A DNA stretch of 64,000 bases from Pseudomonadales bacterium (GTDB taxonomy: Bacteria; Pseudomonadota; Gammaproteobacteria; Pseudomonadales; Azotimanducaceae), in the NCBI GenBank assembly GCA_017642855.1, contig JAEPOO010000001.1, positions 1,961,469 through 2,025,468 on the forward strand. The letters run 5' to 3'. Positions 16,969 to 25,568 of the stretch are shown here, one piece after another. The notes below the pieces were generated by a model. It did not search any database and was not told where the DNA came from. It worked only from the letters and a program-made list of their open reading frames with translations. Positions within the stretch are counted from its first letter, which is position 1. Each line of letters starts with the position of its first letter. The position numbers were made by a program, and so were the translations under genes.

Positions 16969-17781
16969 CTATTGAGGGATCGTCGGGCTGATGATTGGTT
17001 CGCCGTCCTCATCTTCTGTGATTTCCAGATCACCCTGGCCACCACTCTCCGAGTCGTCGTTCCTATCATCACCATCATCATAGGTAAGTGTGTAAGAACT
17101 ATCGCCCTCATTGCTTTCGGCTTGTTTAACCAGCGTCTGAAGATCTTTCATCACTTCTTGAAGTGCAGCGGGAGGGTTTTCCATCACCTTCGTGGTGCCA
17201 TCTTCCGCGACTTCTAGCACTTCGCCAGCGGCGCCAACCCCAACATCAATATAGCCACCTGGTGTAATGAAGCTGACACTACCTTCGGTTACTCGCAAGG
17301 TTACTTTGCCGGAAGGACTGATAGTTGCTTCAATGACTGTTCCACGCACACCAATCACACCCGCTGGTGTCGAAATCGTCGAGTGCTGCCGCGAAACAGA
17401 AAATTTACCTAATTGACCACTCGCATACTTAAAACCACCGCGGCGGACCGTTGCATTGAATCCACCTGTACTCCTAGTCGCGTCAAATGAAAAGTTATCA
17501 AGCGTTGCTTCGCCATTCTGACTCAGGGTGAGACTCGTACCATCGTTCATTTCTGCGCGAACCATAGAACGACGACCAGTATTCAGCGTATATCCAGCAT
17601 AAAGATCGGCGCCCCGAACGACCTCAAATTGATCCCCGTCTTGATCAACACCCTGAACGGATCCCAGGACCAAAGTTACCTTGCCAATGACTGGGCCAGT
17701 AGGCACAGCTAACACCGAGAATGAGCAGAGCAATAAAAGCAATGCAGCCGCTTGCTGCTTAGGTGTCATAAGGACTCTCAT
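16969..17781 (-). CDS. FecR-domain secreted protein
   Basis: A 270-residue exported protein. A signal peptide covers about residues 1-24 after MRVLMTPKQQAAALLL. The FecR domain follows, with VVRGADLYAGYTLNTGRRS and the conserved ending STPAGVIGVRGTVIEATIS. The C-terminal 45 residues are Asp/Glu/Ser-rich and probably disordered. Start 17781 is chosen because AAGGAG lies seven bases upstream; a longer frame reaches into nadK. No sigma factor or TonB receptor is adjacent, so it is unlikely to be an iron-signalling anti-sigma factor; stand-alone FecR proteins of this type occur near polysaccharide genes. Confidence 0.85.
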   Translation of the reverse strand: MRVLMTPKQQAAALLLLLCSFSVLAVPTGPVIGKVTLVLGSVQGVDQDGDQFEVVRGADLYAGYTLNTGRRSMVRAEMNDGTSLTLSQNGEATLDNFSFDATRSTGGFNATVRRGGFKYASGQLGKFSVSRQHSTISTPAGVIGVRGTVIEATISPSGKVTLRVTEGSVSFITPGGYIDVGVGAAGEVLEVAEDGTTKVMENPPAALQEVMKDLQTLVKQAESNEGDSSYTLTYDDGDDRNDDSESGGQGDLEITEDEDGEPIISPTIPQ

Positions 17782-17794
17782 CTTTCTACTCCTT

Positions 17795-18697
17795 TCAGGA
17801 AACCAATCCAGTATACCGATTATTCGTGCGTGACGCCCAATCCAGCTTACTGCGGCATATTTCATAGAAGCTGTGTCCCGGGGGGTGCACCAGCTTCAGC
17901 TTTTCTTTCTTCTTTCTTACTGTCAGTGAATCCCCGGGCTTGATTCGAAACTCTAGGTGCGAATCAAAGCTGACTTTGGCTTCCACTTCCGTCGCGGAAG
18001 TGATGACAACTCGAATCTCCCCATTTCCCGGGACTACCAGCGGTCGGTTTGTCAGGGAATGCGGGAACATTGGCACAAGAACAATCGCATCAAGACTTGG
18101 GTGCATGATCGGGCCACCAGCAGAGAGAGCGTAGGCCGTGGAACCAGTGGGTGAAGAAACGATGAGCCCATCCGAGTTTTGCGTGTAGACGAACTTGTCA
18201 TCCACATACAATTCCATTTCGATCATTTTAGGCATGTTAGCCGAGTGAACGAGCACTTCGTTTAAGGCTGACGGCGCTTCGTCCTGGCCGTCTACGAGAC
18301 CTTCAAGCAGAAAATGTTCTTCGGTGGTGAAATCACCGTCCAAAACCGCTTTTAGCTGGGTATTTATCTGATCTGGAGAAACATCCGCCAAAAACCCCAG
18401 CTTTCCTCGGTTGATACCCAGAATGGGCACACCGTGTGGGGCCATCGCACGTGCAGCACTCAGAATATTGCCATCACCACCAACAGCGATGAGCAGGTCA
18501 CATTCACCACCCATCTCCTCCCATGAAGCTGAGCGACAACAGGATTCACCCAGCATTCTGCATGCCACCTTATCTGCGAGCACTTGAGTGCCACGAGTTT
18601 GAAGCAGCGAAACGACTACCAACAACGATTCACGTATCTGATCGTTGCTTACTCGGGACACGAGACCAATGGTGCTGAATTCAGTCATGATGCGCAT
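17795..18697 (-). CDS. nadK: NAD kinase
   Basis: A 300-residue ATP-NAD kinase that makes NADP from NAD in the cytoplasm. The GGDGN motif is at residues 73-77 and the second conserved block NSDGLIVSSPTGSTAYALSAGG lies near 174-196. Length equals that of proteobacterial NadK. Two ATG starts are possible, 18697 and 18688; neither has a strong ribosome site. It is divergent from cysE and lies 13 bases before the FecR-like gene, so those genes may be cotranscribed. Confidence 0.95.
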   Translation of the reverse strand: MRIMTEFSTIGLVSRVSNDQIRESLLVVVSLLQTRGTQVLADKVACRMLGESCCRSASWEEMGGECDLLIAVGGDGNILSAARAMAPHGVPILGINRGKLGFLADVSPDQINTQLKAVLDGDFTTEEHFLLEGLVDGQDEAPSALNEVLVHSANMPKMIEMELYVDDKFVYTQNSDGLIVSSPTGSTAYALSAGGPIMHPSLDAIVLVPMFPHSLTNRPLVVPGNGEIRVVITSATEVEAKVSFDSHLEFRIKPGDSLTVRKKKEKLKLVHPPGHSFYEICRSKLDWASRTNNRYTGLVS

Positions 18698-18747
18698 TTA
18701 ACCATATACCGCGCTCAAACTCGCATCAGATTTATTCGCCAGGGGCA

Positions 18748-18777
18748 TTGAAAACGACTTGATTGGATCAGTAATAA
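18748..18777 (+). promoter_or_regulatory. possible sigma-70 promoter for cysE
   Basis: TTGAAA at 18748-18753 and TAATAA at 18772-18777 are separated by 18 bases and lie 38 bases before the cysE start. The -35 is good and the -10 is weak. Confidence 0.35.
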
Positions 18778-18815
18778 GCGCAAACTGGCACACCTGATCG
18801 AAATGGGACTGAGAC

Positions 18816-19655
18816 ATGAATTCTCGAGTTAACAGCCGTTATGCCAGGGAACTGGCAGCGGAGAGCAATATCGCCGATATCCGCACTGCAGGGTCTCTGT
18901 GGAAAGCCATACGCCATGAAGTGAAGTTGCGTGCGGATTTCGAACCCATCATGTCGACTTTCTTCCATGCAACAGTGTTGAACCACGACACCTTCGAAGG
19001 TGCTCTGAGCTTCCTTCTGGCTGGGAAGCTGGACAGCCCCGTAGTGTCTAGCATGGCCATTCGCGAAATCATCGAGGAAGCATACCGCGAAGAACCAGCA
19101 ATCATTCGCGCGGCAGAAATTGACATCAAGGCCCTGCGAGAACGAGACCCAGCGTGCAACAGCTACTCTACGCCTCTACTCTTCTACAAGGGCTTTCACG
19201 CGTTGCAGTCCTATCGGGTCGCTCACTGGCTGTGGCACCAGGAACGTCACAGCCTCGCCTTTTACTTTCAGAATCAGATGAGCGCCATTTTTGGTGTCGA
19301 TATACACCCGGCCGCTCGCATCGGCTGCGGTATTATGTTCGACCACGCTACCGGGATCGTCATCGGTGAGACAGCCATTGTCGATGACGATGTGACCATG
19401 CTGCACGGTGTAACGTTGGGCGGCACGGGGAAAGAACAAGGCGATCGTCACCCAAAGGTGCGTAACGGCGTATTGATCGGTGCCTCTGCATCTGTGATTG
19501 GCAACATCGAAATTGGTGAAGGCGCCAAAGTGGGTGCAGGAAGCGTCGTTATGAAAGACGTACCGCCGCATGTCACGGTGGCCGGTGTGCCAGCGGATAT
19601 CGTTGGCAGACCCAGCGGGGATTCGCCCGCTGAGGATGTGGACCAGTCTTTCTAA
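18816..19655 (+). CDS. cysE: serine O-acetyltransferase
   Basis: A 279-residue CysE. The N-terminal helical domain (LWKAIRHEVKLRADFEPIMS) is followed by left-handed beta-helix repeats: DIHPAARIGCGIMFDHATG, VIGETAIVDDDVTMLHGVTL and GNIEIGEGAKVGAGSVVMKD. It acetylates serine to start cysteine synthesis. The conserved His residues in DHATG and LHGVTLGG are present. Its last four bases overlap the convergent hypothetical gene. It is not clustered with the other sulfur genes near 57-61 kb. Confidence 0.95.
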   Translation: MNSRVNSRYARELAAESNIADIRTAGSLWKAIRHEVKLRADFEPIMSTFFHATVLNHDTFEGALSFLLAGKLDSPVVSSMAIREIIEEAYREEPAIIRAAEIDIKALRERDPACNSYSTPLLFYKGFHALQSYRVAHWLWHQERHSLAFYFQNQMSAIFGVDIHPAARIGCGIMFDHATGIVIGETAIVDDDVTMLHGVTLGGTGKEQGDRHPKVRNGVLIGASASVIGNIEIGEGAKVGAGSVVMKDVPPHVTVAGVPADIVGRPSGDSPAEDVDQSF

Positions 19656-20338
19656 GTGTTATCCAGGTCACTGTCTATGAAGGTGTTATCGATCGGGCTT
19701 ATCGGGTTTTCACCACTGCCAAGTTCTTCGCTCTCACGGACAACCGCATCCACATAAGTTTGCTCAGCATCCTCACCTGTCGCTACCTCGCCACCAACCG
19801 GACCGAAAGTCTTTCGGTTACCTTGGGTTCCCTTATAACGGGCTTGATCAGTACCGTCGAAGCGGGAGTCTATGGCTTCCTGATATTGATCTGTCAGTTC
19901 GAAGTCTTCACCAAACGCATCCTGAAACTCCGCGTTATCAAGCACCTGCGCGTCGGAATACGAGTATTTGTCGAACGCCCTATTTTGGGTGTATTCCTTT
20001 GCAATCACCTTGCCGTCTTTTAGATACACAGTGACGGTGTCGTACGTGGAGGTAGAATCTTTACCCGTGGCTGTCGAAGTGTAAGTGATCTTTGAACGTC
20101 CATCTCCCAGATCTTCTTTGGATTTTTTTCCCTCCGCTGTTCTTGTACCGGTTAGTTGGTCGTAGCTTTTCTCTTTCTCCAAAAGGGCATCAACTTCATC
20201 CTCTGTTGCCCCGGCAGAGATACTGGCGTATTCTGCCTGCCCGAACGCCGAGCTTTCAGCACCTGCAAGACTCAACTGAGGCACCAGCAAAAAAAGCACG
20301 CCTAACAGTGGAATCGTTCTTTGCACCAGATTTTTCAC
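19652..20338 (-). CDS. secreted hypothetical protein, BamE-like motif
   Basis: A 228-residue protein of unknown function. The GTG at 20338 gives a clean signal peptide (KNLVQRTIPLLGVLFLLVPQ, cleavage near SLAGA) and is preceded by a GGGG stretch; a longer frame reaches a TTG at 20380. The segment YASISAGATEDEVDALLEKE resembles the start of SmpA/BamE-type domains, and the middle (TVTVYLKDGKVIAKEY) is beta-rich. The tail is acidic. No lipobox is present, so it is probably periplasmic. Overlaps cysE by four bases at the 3' end. Confidence 0.6.
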   Translation of the reverse strand: MKNLVQRTIPLLGVLFLLVPQLSLAGAESSAFGQAEYASISAGATEDEVDALLEKEKSYDQLTGTRTAEGKKSKEDLGDGRSKITYTSTATGKDSTSTYDTVTVYLKDGKVIAKEYTQNRAFDKYSYSDAQVLDNAEFQDAFGEDFELTDQYQEAIDSRFDGTDQARYKGTQGNRKTFGPVGGEVATGEDAEQTYVDAVVRESEELGSGENPISPIDNTFIDSDLDNT

Positions 20339-20421
20339 AGGAAATACCCCATTTCTAAGTTGCAGTGAATTATCGGCCAAGCCAGGTGTACTTTCAACAC
20401 CATCTTGATGTCCTGTAGCCC

Positions 20422-21204
20422 TTATGTATCGCTGGCTTTCCTGGAAATACGCCTGTTGACATGGGGCGCCACAGGCCCAGAAGTCAGATTTTTGTAGCCC
20501 TTACACCGCTGCAGTTCTCGCGGAAAACGGTACTCCAGCTCATTGCGCATGTCGATGTTGGTGTAGACAAGAGGCGGCATTCTGAACCCGGCGGCACTGA
20601 ATCCGTCCAGCACCCAGTGATGACACACGTTTAACGCATTGTAGGGGCGGGACGTCGGAATGGAGATGGTGCGGTAGGATATCAACGACGACTCCCGGTT
20701 CACGTCGAAGACAAAGTCCGGTATCGGCGAAACCTGCCCTTCCGGTGACTGCGCCATTTCACCAGACACATAACGGAGCAACTCTAAGTACGCGTCTTCA
20801 CTCATCGCTATGGGGAAAAGCGTGTCCAGCTTCAGCAATTCTTCAATTGAAAATCCCGCGAAGGAAACCCGAAGCACACCAGGTGAATTAAATAGTGCCG
20901 CAGTCTGACCTCTCAGACCTTCCGCGTACTCCTTATCAAAAAAGCCTACAAATACGTATTCAGCCCAAGATGGAACCTCAAGCCCCAACCGACTCCAATA
21001 TCCAGCGGGGATATCAGACATTCTCAACACAATCTCAGAATGGTTTTCACCATGCCCGATGTAGACCCATGCCTTCATGCAATTGTCATCAGGAAATCGG
21101 TCGATGGGGCTTATGGTGCAGCCGGTTAGAAAGAGTGCCAAACAAAGGAGGACTGACTTTAGGGTTAGCTTTTCGCCACTTCGCGACGCAGCAGTGGCTT
21201 TCAG
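20422..21204 (-). CDS. putative lipoprotein, distantly DUF2459-like, start unclear
   Basis: A frame of about 260 codons downstream of two tRNA genes. A lipoprotein signal is visible (SVLLCLALFLTGC, lipobox Cys), and the C-terminal half (NVCHHWVLDGFSAAGFRMPP) vaguely recalls DUF2459 proteins. The open frame runs upstream through both tRNAs, so that part is not coding. Between the tRNA-Asp end and the lipobox there is no in-frame ATG, GTG or TTG; the CTG at 21204 is the best guess and is only a placeholder. An AAAGGAGGA-like string near 21146-21154 is on the other strand and does not help. Function unknown. Confidence 0.55.
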   Translation of the reverse strand: MKATAASRSGEKLTLKSVLLCLALFLTGCTISPIDRFPDDNCMKAWVYIGHGENHSEIVLRMSDIPAGYWSRLGLEVPSWAEYVFVGFFDKEYAEGLRGQTAALFNSPGVLRVSFAGFSIEELLKLDTLFPIAMSEDAYLELLRYVSGEMAQSPEGQVSPIPDFVFDVNRESSLISYRTISIPTSRPYNALNVCHHWVLDGFSAAGFRMPPLVYTNIDMRNELEYRFPRELQRCKGYKNLTSGPVAPHVNRRISRKASDT

Positions 21205-21310
21205 TTTTGCAAAGAAATGGCGCGCCGGAGCGGGAGTCGACGGGCACGCCCAGTGGGGGCGGCGTTCCGCATGCGACCTCGTGACAGGTTCTATTAGAAT
21301 CTCGAGTAAA

Positions 21311-21387
21311 TGGCGGACCGGACGGGACTCGAACCCGCGACCTCCGGCGTGACAGGCCGGCATTCTAACCAGCTGAACTACCGGTCC
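21311..21387 (-). tRNA. tRNA-Asp (GTC)
   Basis: Read on the minus strand, the cloverleaf has acceptor GGACCGG/CCGGTCC, discriminator G and an encoded CCA. The D arm is AGTTCAGCTGGTTAGAAT, the anticodon loop is CTGTCAC with anticodon GTC, and the T arm is CGGGTTCGAGTCCCG. It is nearly identical in layout to other gammaproteobacterial tRNA-Asp genes and lies 16 bases downstream of tRNA-Val in the same transcript. Confidence 0.96.
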
Positions 21388-21403
21388 GAATAGAATGAAA
21401 TTG

Positions 21404-21479
21404 TGGTGGGTGTTGCAGGGGTCGAACCTGCGACCTACGGCTTGTAAGGCCGTCGCTCTCCCAACTGAGCTAAACACCC
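21404..21479 (-). tRNA. tRNA-Val (TAC)
   Basis: On the minus strand the acceptor is GGGTGTT/AACACCC with discriminator A and encoded CCA. The D arm is AGCTCAGTTGGGAGAGC, the anticodon loop is CTTACAA with anticodon TAC, and the T arm is CAGGTTCGAACCCCTG. It is the first gene of a tRNA-Val/tRNA-Asp operon. Confidence 0.96.
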
Positions 21480-21496
21480 AATTCCAAAGAGCGCGC

Positions 21497-21524
21497 ATTG
21501 TACCGCCTTGTCGCGGCGAGTCAA
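21497..21524 (-). promoter_or_regulatory. sigma-70 promoter of the tRNA operon
   Basis: On the minus strand, TTGACT (21524-21519) and TACAAT (21502-21497) are 16 bases apart. A GCGCGC discriminator follows, a feature of stringently controlled stable-RNA promoters. The predicted start is about 10 bases before tRNA-Val. Confidence 0.8.
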
Positions 21525-21532
21525 GCTGCCGC

Positions 21533-22720
21533 TTAAAGCGACAGATCCATTGTTATATAAACCTTACGACGATCATAGTCGAAGAGGTTGAAATTCGAAT
21601 CTCTCTCGGTGAAATTCAAGCCGAAGCCCAGATTGAGCCAGCGCTGTACGTCGTAATCCGCGCTGATCGTGTAGTCCTCACGATCATCTTCTCTCGTCGT
21701 GCCTGGGTATTCGTCGTCGCCGATCAGTGCTGACACGGTCATTCGGAAACGATCCGACCACTCGTGATTCCAGGTTAGGGAGTGATTTGTCTGCTCAATG
21801 AAGGCACCGATACCGTTTGTTTCTGCCGCGTCACGTGATGTGCTGAGAGTGAAAATCGAGTATTCACGAAGTCCCCAGGAAACACCTACGTTCCAAACAG
21901 TCAGGTCTTCCTCATCGGCACCGGTCTGATCAAAGTCTTTTTCAAGGCGGCCCACCTCAATGCTACCCGTGGTAGCGCCTGTGATATCCCATTCGGCGCC
22001 GATGAACGCAGTCGTTTCATCGGAATCAAGTGTCGTGCCGCTTATCGTCAGCAGCGCATATTCGATATCAGTATTGCGATAGCCTGCAAATGCCCTGGTC
22101 TTGCCCGAGACTCTATAGAATAGCCTTGCTTCTGCCTCTCTTTCGTCTCGGTCTCGGAACTGTGTAAATATCTCGTTATTGGTGTATTCGACATCCAGAG
22201 TGCGTGCGCTGAAGGAGGCCCCTAGCCGACCATCTGCCTTGCCCATATCGATCAGCAACCCAACAGTATCTTGTTCGTATTCATCAGGTTCAGTACGCGT
22301 GATGCTACCCACACCTTCCGATGCACCCTCACCACGATTATCGTGCAACCATCCTTTCGCCGCATCAACGGTAAATCTCAATCCGTCACTGCCGCTATAT
22401 TTACCGACCACAGCAAGGTTGTGATCAATGTAGTCATCATCCTGACTCTGCCAATAGCGAGCCCAATCGCCGTCATAAGATACGGAAAGAGAGTTGTCCT
22501 CGTCACGCTCTGCAAGGTACTGAAGACTTGGAGTCAGATTGGTAATGCTAGAAGACTTTTCATCGAAATTGCTTGAGAAAATGTTGTCATCATGTGAGTG
22601 CTTGATCTGAAGTGTCGGAATCAACTCAGCGCCACCGATCGGAATCGGCTGTGGATCTGTAGCCGCAAGCACCGTTCCAGACACCATAAAACCTAAGACA
22701 ACACTGGAAAAACGTCTCAT
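21533..22720 (-). CDS. outer-membrane beta-barrel protein, BBP2/EpsL-like
   Basis: A 395-residue outer-membrane barrel. Start 22720 follows an AGGGG ribosome site by seven bases and yields a signal peptide (MRRFSSVVLGFMVSGTVLAA). A long series of alternating amphipathic strands follows, including IPTLQIKHSHDDNIFSSN, and it ends in VYITMDLSL, a typical C-terminal strand. The opening matches the putative beta-barrel porin 2 (PF10082-type) family found in exopolysaccharide loci. It is divergent from the export gene and probably belongs to the polysaccharide export system; that role is inferred from neighbours. Confidence 0.85.
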   Translation of the reverse strand: MRRFSSVVLGFMVSGTVLAATDPQPIPIGGAELIPTLQIKHSHDDNIFSSNFDEKSSSITNLTPSLQYLAERDEDNSLSVSYDGDWARYWQSQDDDYIDHNLAVVGKYSGSDGLRFTVDAAKGWLHDNRGEGASEGVGSITRTEPDEYEQDTVGLLIDMGKADGRLGASFSARTLDVEYTNNEIFTQFRDRDEREAEARLFYRVSGKTRAFAGYRNTDIEYALLTISGTTLDSDETTAFIGAEWDITGATTGSIEVGRLEKDFDQTGADEEDLTVWNVGVSWGLREYSIFTLSTSRDAAETNGIGAFIEQTNHSLTWNHEWSDRFRMTVSALIGDDEYPGTTREDDREDYTISADYDVQRWLNLGFGLNFTERDSNFNLFDYDRRKVYITMDLSL

Positions 22721-22903
22721 TGACCAACCCCTGTTCAACAACGCAGCAATTCTAACGAATGCATCACGAAGATGCCATTTTAGATTGTGTGATTTTTGCT
22801 GCATTTCTCTCACATGTATGCCACGGTTTTCCTGGCGCTGTTGCCATTCATAGTAAATTCACACCCTCATCTCTATACTTGCGTCTGAACGAATGAGGTA
22901 ACC

Positions 22904-23416
22904 ATGCGCAAACTGTTGTTTTTATTGGCTTTAGTCATTTCTTCCACCGCTTATGGAGAAGACGAATCCAGTTATCGACTGGGCAGCGGTGACCTCATTT
23001 CTATCACGGTGTTTGACGAGCCTGAACTTTCGATGGAAGTTCGTGTAGGAGATCGGCCCATTTCCTATCCCTTTCTAGGGAGAGTCGAGCTAAGGGATCG
23101 CCCAATCGCGACAATCGAGCAAGAAATTACAGAAGGACTCAGAGGTGACTACCTGATCGAACCCAGGGTTTCCATTTCTGTCAAAGAATACCGTCCGTTC
23201 TTTATTCAGGGTGAGGTCGAGAAACCTGGCGGCTACCCCTATCAGCCTGGCCTAACACTCAGGCAAGCCATTTCGCTAGGCGGTGGGCTAACCGAACGTG
23301 CGTCGAAATCAAAAATGTTTGTGACCAGGGACGGTGCAGGCGAAGAAATACGCCTTGAAATGGGCGACCGGGTTTTCCCTGACGATGTCGTGAACATTGA
23401 GCAGAGCTTTTTCTAA
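22904..23416 (+). CDS. short polysaccharide export (Wza-like) protein
   Basis: A 170-residue exported protein with signal peptide (residues 1-18, LLFLLALVISSTAYG). The Poly_export domain has YRLGSGDLISITVFDEPELS, and one SLBB domain follows (FIQGEVEKPGGYPYQPGLTL). This is about half the length of Escherichia coli Wza and lacks the extra repeats and the C-terminal amphipathic helix, as in short EpsE/VpsN-type proteins. No lipobox Cys is visible. A GAGGT ribosome site precedes the ATG. It likely forms part of the periplasmic/outer-membrane exit, with the barrel protein supplying the outer-membrane pore. It ends three bases before the convergent VpsP-like gene. Confidence 0.9.
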   Translation: MRKLLFLLALVISSTAYGEDESSYRLGSGDLISITVFDEPELSMEVRVGDRPISYPFLGRVELRDRPIATIEQEITEGLRGDYLIEPRVSISVKEYRPFFIQGEVEKPGGYPYQPGLTLRQAISLGGGLTERASKSKMFVTRDGAGEEIRLEMGDRVFPDDVVNIEQSFF

Positions 23417-23419
23417 GCT

Positions 23420-24310
23420 TTATTTACACCAACGACTGAGATCCTGTGTTACGCCATCCTCGATAAAACGCTGACAAAGCCTTACTGCTAGTTCTTCGTT
23501 CTCTGAGTTCCTAATCCAATGAGCCGGATTTCGAAACTTGCTCACGTTTGGATACAGCACCCCAAATACCACGTCTCGCTCCTGACCCGTCAAATGAGGC
23601 CAAAGCCCGTTTGCTAAATTAAAGAAATCATCCGACTTACCTCGAGGCCAGTCATCACTAACAAAAGGTAAAATAGAGTCGATCACCTCTGCTTGTAAGT
23701 TGAGATGCGTTCCCAGGGAGGTAAGCGTTCGCTTATACACGCCCTTGACCGGGCTTCTTAAACCTCGGACATAGGCATCAACAATAATCGCCCTTAAGCC
23801 ACTCTCGGTGAGCCGTTTCTCATCACCACGCCCCAATGACGTCAGAATGTGTATAACCGAGGGTTCCCAGGGACCGTAGAGCGCAGCATTCTCGAATGCA
23901 CGAAAATATTCATCATCGAATTCTCGAACCAGGGCCTTGGTCAACGCCAGTTCCGCCCATGCCGGACCCCAGAACGGTCGAACTTCCAATGAAGCTCGAA
24001 GATGGCTTAGTGACTTTTGACCGGCTTCAACTTGTTCCTCCCCTACGGCGAGACCACTGGTGACCTTCGAGCGATAGAGCCTTGACATCTGTTGGTTATA
24101 TGTCGGATCGCGGGGTGCGAACGATAGTGCCCTGTCTAGATTGGTGAATGCTGATTTCCAGCCCTCTAAGGTTCGTTCGTTCGAGGTTCTCCATTTCTGA
24201 AAGTCATTTGAACTGCGCTCTGCATAAGTATCCCCAAGACCAATTGTGAAGGAGAAATAAACTCCAGCCAAAGCTAGCAGAAAGAAGGGAACGGAGAGTA
24301 TTCGATTCAT
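23420..24310 (-). CDS. VpsP-family polysaccharide biosynthesis protein
   Basis: A 296-residue protein with an N-terminal membrane or signal segment (residues 4-22) and a helical TPR-like periplasmic region (NLDRALSFAPRDPTYNQQMS; LRASLEVRPFWGPAWAELAL). This layout and the location next to a Wzy-type gene match VpsP-like proteins of Vibrio and Alteromonadales exopolysaccharide loci. The reaction is unknown; scaffolding of the polymerase or export complex is plausible. Start overlaps the upstream ligase-like gene by four bases, implying coupling. Confidence 0.7.
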   Translation of the reverse strand: MNRILSVPFFLLALAGVYFSFTIGLGDTYAERSSNDFQKWRTSNERTLEGWKSAFTNLDRALSFAPRDPTYNQQMSRLYRSKVTSGLAVGEEQVEAGQKSLSHLRASLEVRPFWGPAWAELALTKALVREFDDEYFRAFENAALYGPWEPSVIHILTSLGRGDEKRLTESGLRAIIVDAYVRGLRSPVKGVYKRTLTSLGTHLNLQAEVIDSILPFVSDDWPRGKSDDFFNLANGLWPHLTGQERDVVFGVLYPNVSKFRNPAHWIRNSENEELAVRLCQRFIEDGVTQDLSRWCK

Positions 24311-25566
24311 GCGCCACTCCGCCTATCTAACGTCAATGCAAGGTACGGTAAAGCAAGCACCACCATGAAGGTTGATGCATTGGCGGTGAGCTGGAAGTTG
24401 AATTCCGCCGTCGCATGGAACATAAGAGAAATGATTGCCATAAGAGAAGCAAACCCTACCGCCCTCATAAATCGAGACTTTCGAACAACCTGAACACGTA
24501 TGGCTGTGTAGGCGGAGTAAACGACAAACATCGCCAACAGGATGGACCCTATGCCAAATTCGACAAAAAACTGCGCGTAATCGTTGTGTGCGTGTTGGAC
24601 ATGGCCAAACGTCAAGTGGTCTCGAACAGAAGGATAAACCGCGTAATAACTACCGACGCCAGATCCGAATAACCAGTGATCTTGTAGAGCTAGCCAAGAG
24701 TGTTCATTTAAGAACGTGCGCAGGTTTAATGAAGAATCTAGTTGCTCAAACCGAGCTTGCAACTTGTCTATTCCGTAAAAGGCGCCAATCAGAAACACGT
24801 CGATCGCAAGCAGCGAACCGAAGAAGATCATCACTTTGCGACCTACGCTTCTGAAGGTCCAAAGTCCGATAAGACCGGCTATGCCAAGCCCCACGAAGAA
24901 TCCCAAATTACCCATTCGGGATCGGCTTACGATCAACCCGATCACCAAGATGATGATCAACACTCGGATGACGATCTTTGGTCCAAGGAAAACACGAATC
25001 CAACCGCGCAAGGAGGCACGCCAGTTACCGCGCTCCACCCGATCAAACTTTGACAGCATGAGACCAATGGCGACCGCAAGAGATATTTCCATGTATCCAG
25101 CAAAGTGATTCCGATTTACGTAGGTACCGGTCTGATCTAACGCGATCGTGATGAGCACCTGACACGCCCCAGCCGCCACAATCACCCACAGCAGGGTCTC
25201 GAGTTGATCCCGCGTCCGTATCAGGAACAGCGCAAGGCAAAACGTACCGGCATAGGTCCACGTCTTAAGCAGTCCCACCCAGGTAGCCTGCTGATCCCAA
25301 CTGGAGAAATCCCAGACGCCTAATGCCTGAAGAAAGATCCAGATACTGACGCCACCAAGACAAACAATTGGTACCTTCGCAGTACGCCAAACCACTGACG
25401 TGCTCTGCCTCACAAGAAAACTCGATGCGGCAAATGCGACCAATAGGTTAGTCAGCACCATAGGCCACATCCAGTTCATGGGCCGATTGCCACCCATAGG
25501 CAGGGGTGCAAGAAAGATCAGCACACAGAATGCGATGAAAAGAGTATAAGAAAAACGATCAACCAA
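24307..25566 (-). CDS. O-antigen ligase/polymerase-like membrane protein (Wzy_C)
   Basis: A 419-residue protein with ten to twelve membrane segments. The Wzy_C region is seen in the large periplasmic loop (HSWLALQDHWLFGSGVGSYY and HVQHAHNDYAQFFVEFGIG), where the H-x-x-x-N region and GxG motif are typical of O-antigen ligases and polymerases. It may polymerise repeat units or ligate glycan to a carrier. It lies between the autokinase and VpsP genes, which points to the polymerase of this exopolysaccharide. A second such protein is encoded at 27810-29114. Confidence 0.87.
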   Translation of the reverse strand: MVDRFSYTLFIAFCVLIFLAPLPMGGNRPMNWMWPMVLTNLLVAFAASSFLVRQSTSVVWRTAKVPIVCLGGVSIWIFLQALGVWDFSSWDQQATWVGLLKTWTYAGTFCLALFLIRTRDQLETLLWVIVAAGACQVLITIALDQTGTYVNRNHFAGYMEISLAVAIGLMLSKFDRVERGNWRASLRGWIRVFLGPKIVIRVLIIILVIGLIVSRSRMGNLGFFVGLGIAGLIGLWTFRSVGRKVMIFFGSLLAIDVFLIGAFYGIDKLQARFEQLDSSLNLRTFLNEHSWLALQDHWLFGSGVGSYYAVYPSVRDHLTFGHVQHAHNDYAQFFVEFGIGSILLAMFVVYSAYTAIRVQVVRKSRFMRAVGFASLMAIISLMFHATAEFNFQLTANASTFMVVLALPYLALTLDRRSGA

Positions 25567-25568
25567 GA

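Noticed and set aside
21205..21498. N-terminal extension of the lipoprotein frame
   Set aside because: It is translation of tRNA-Asp and tRNA-Val sequence on the same strand.
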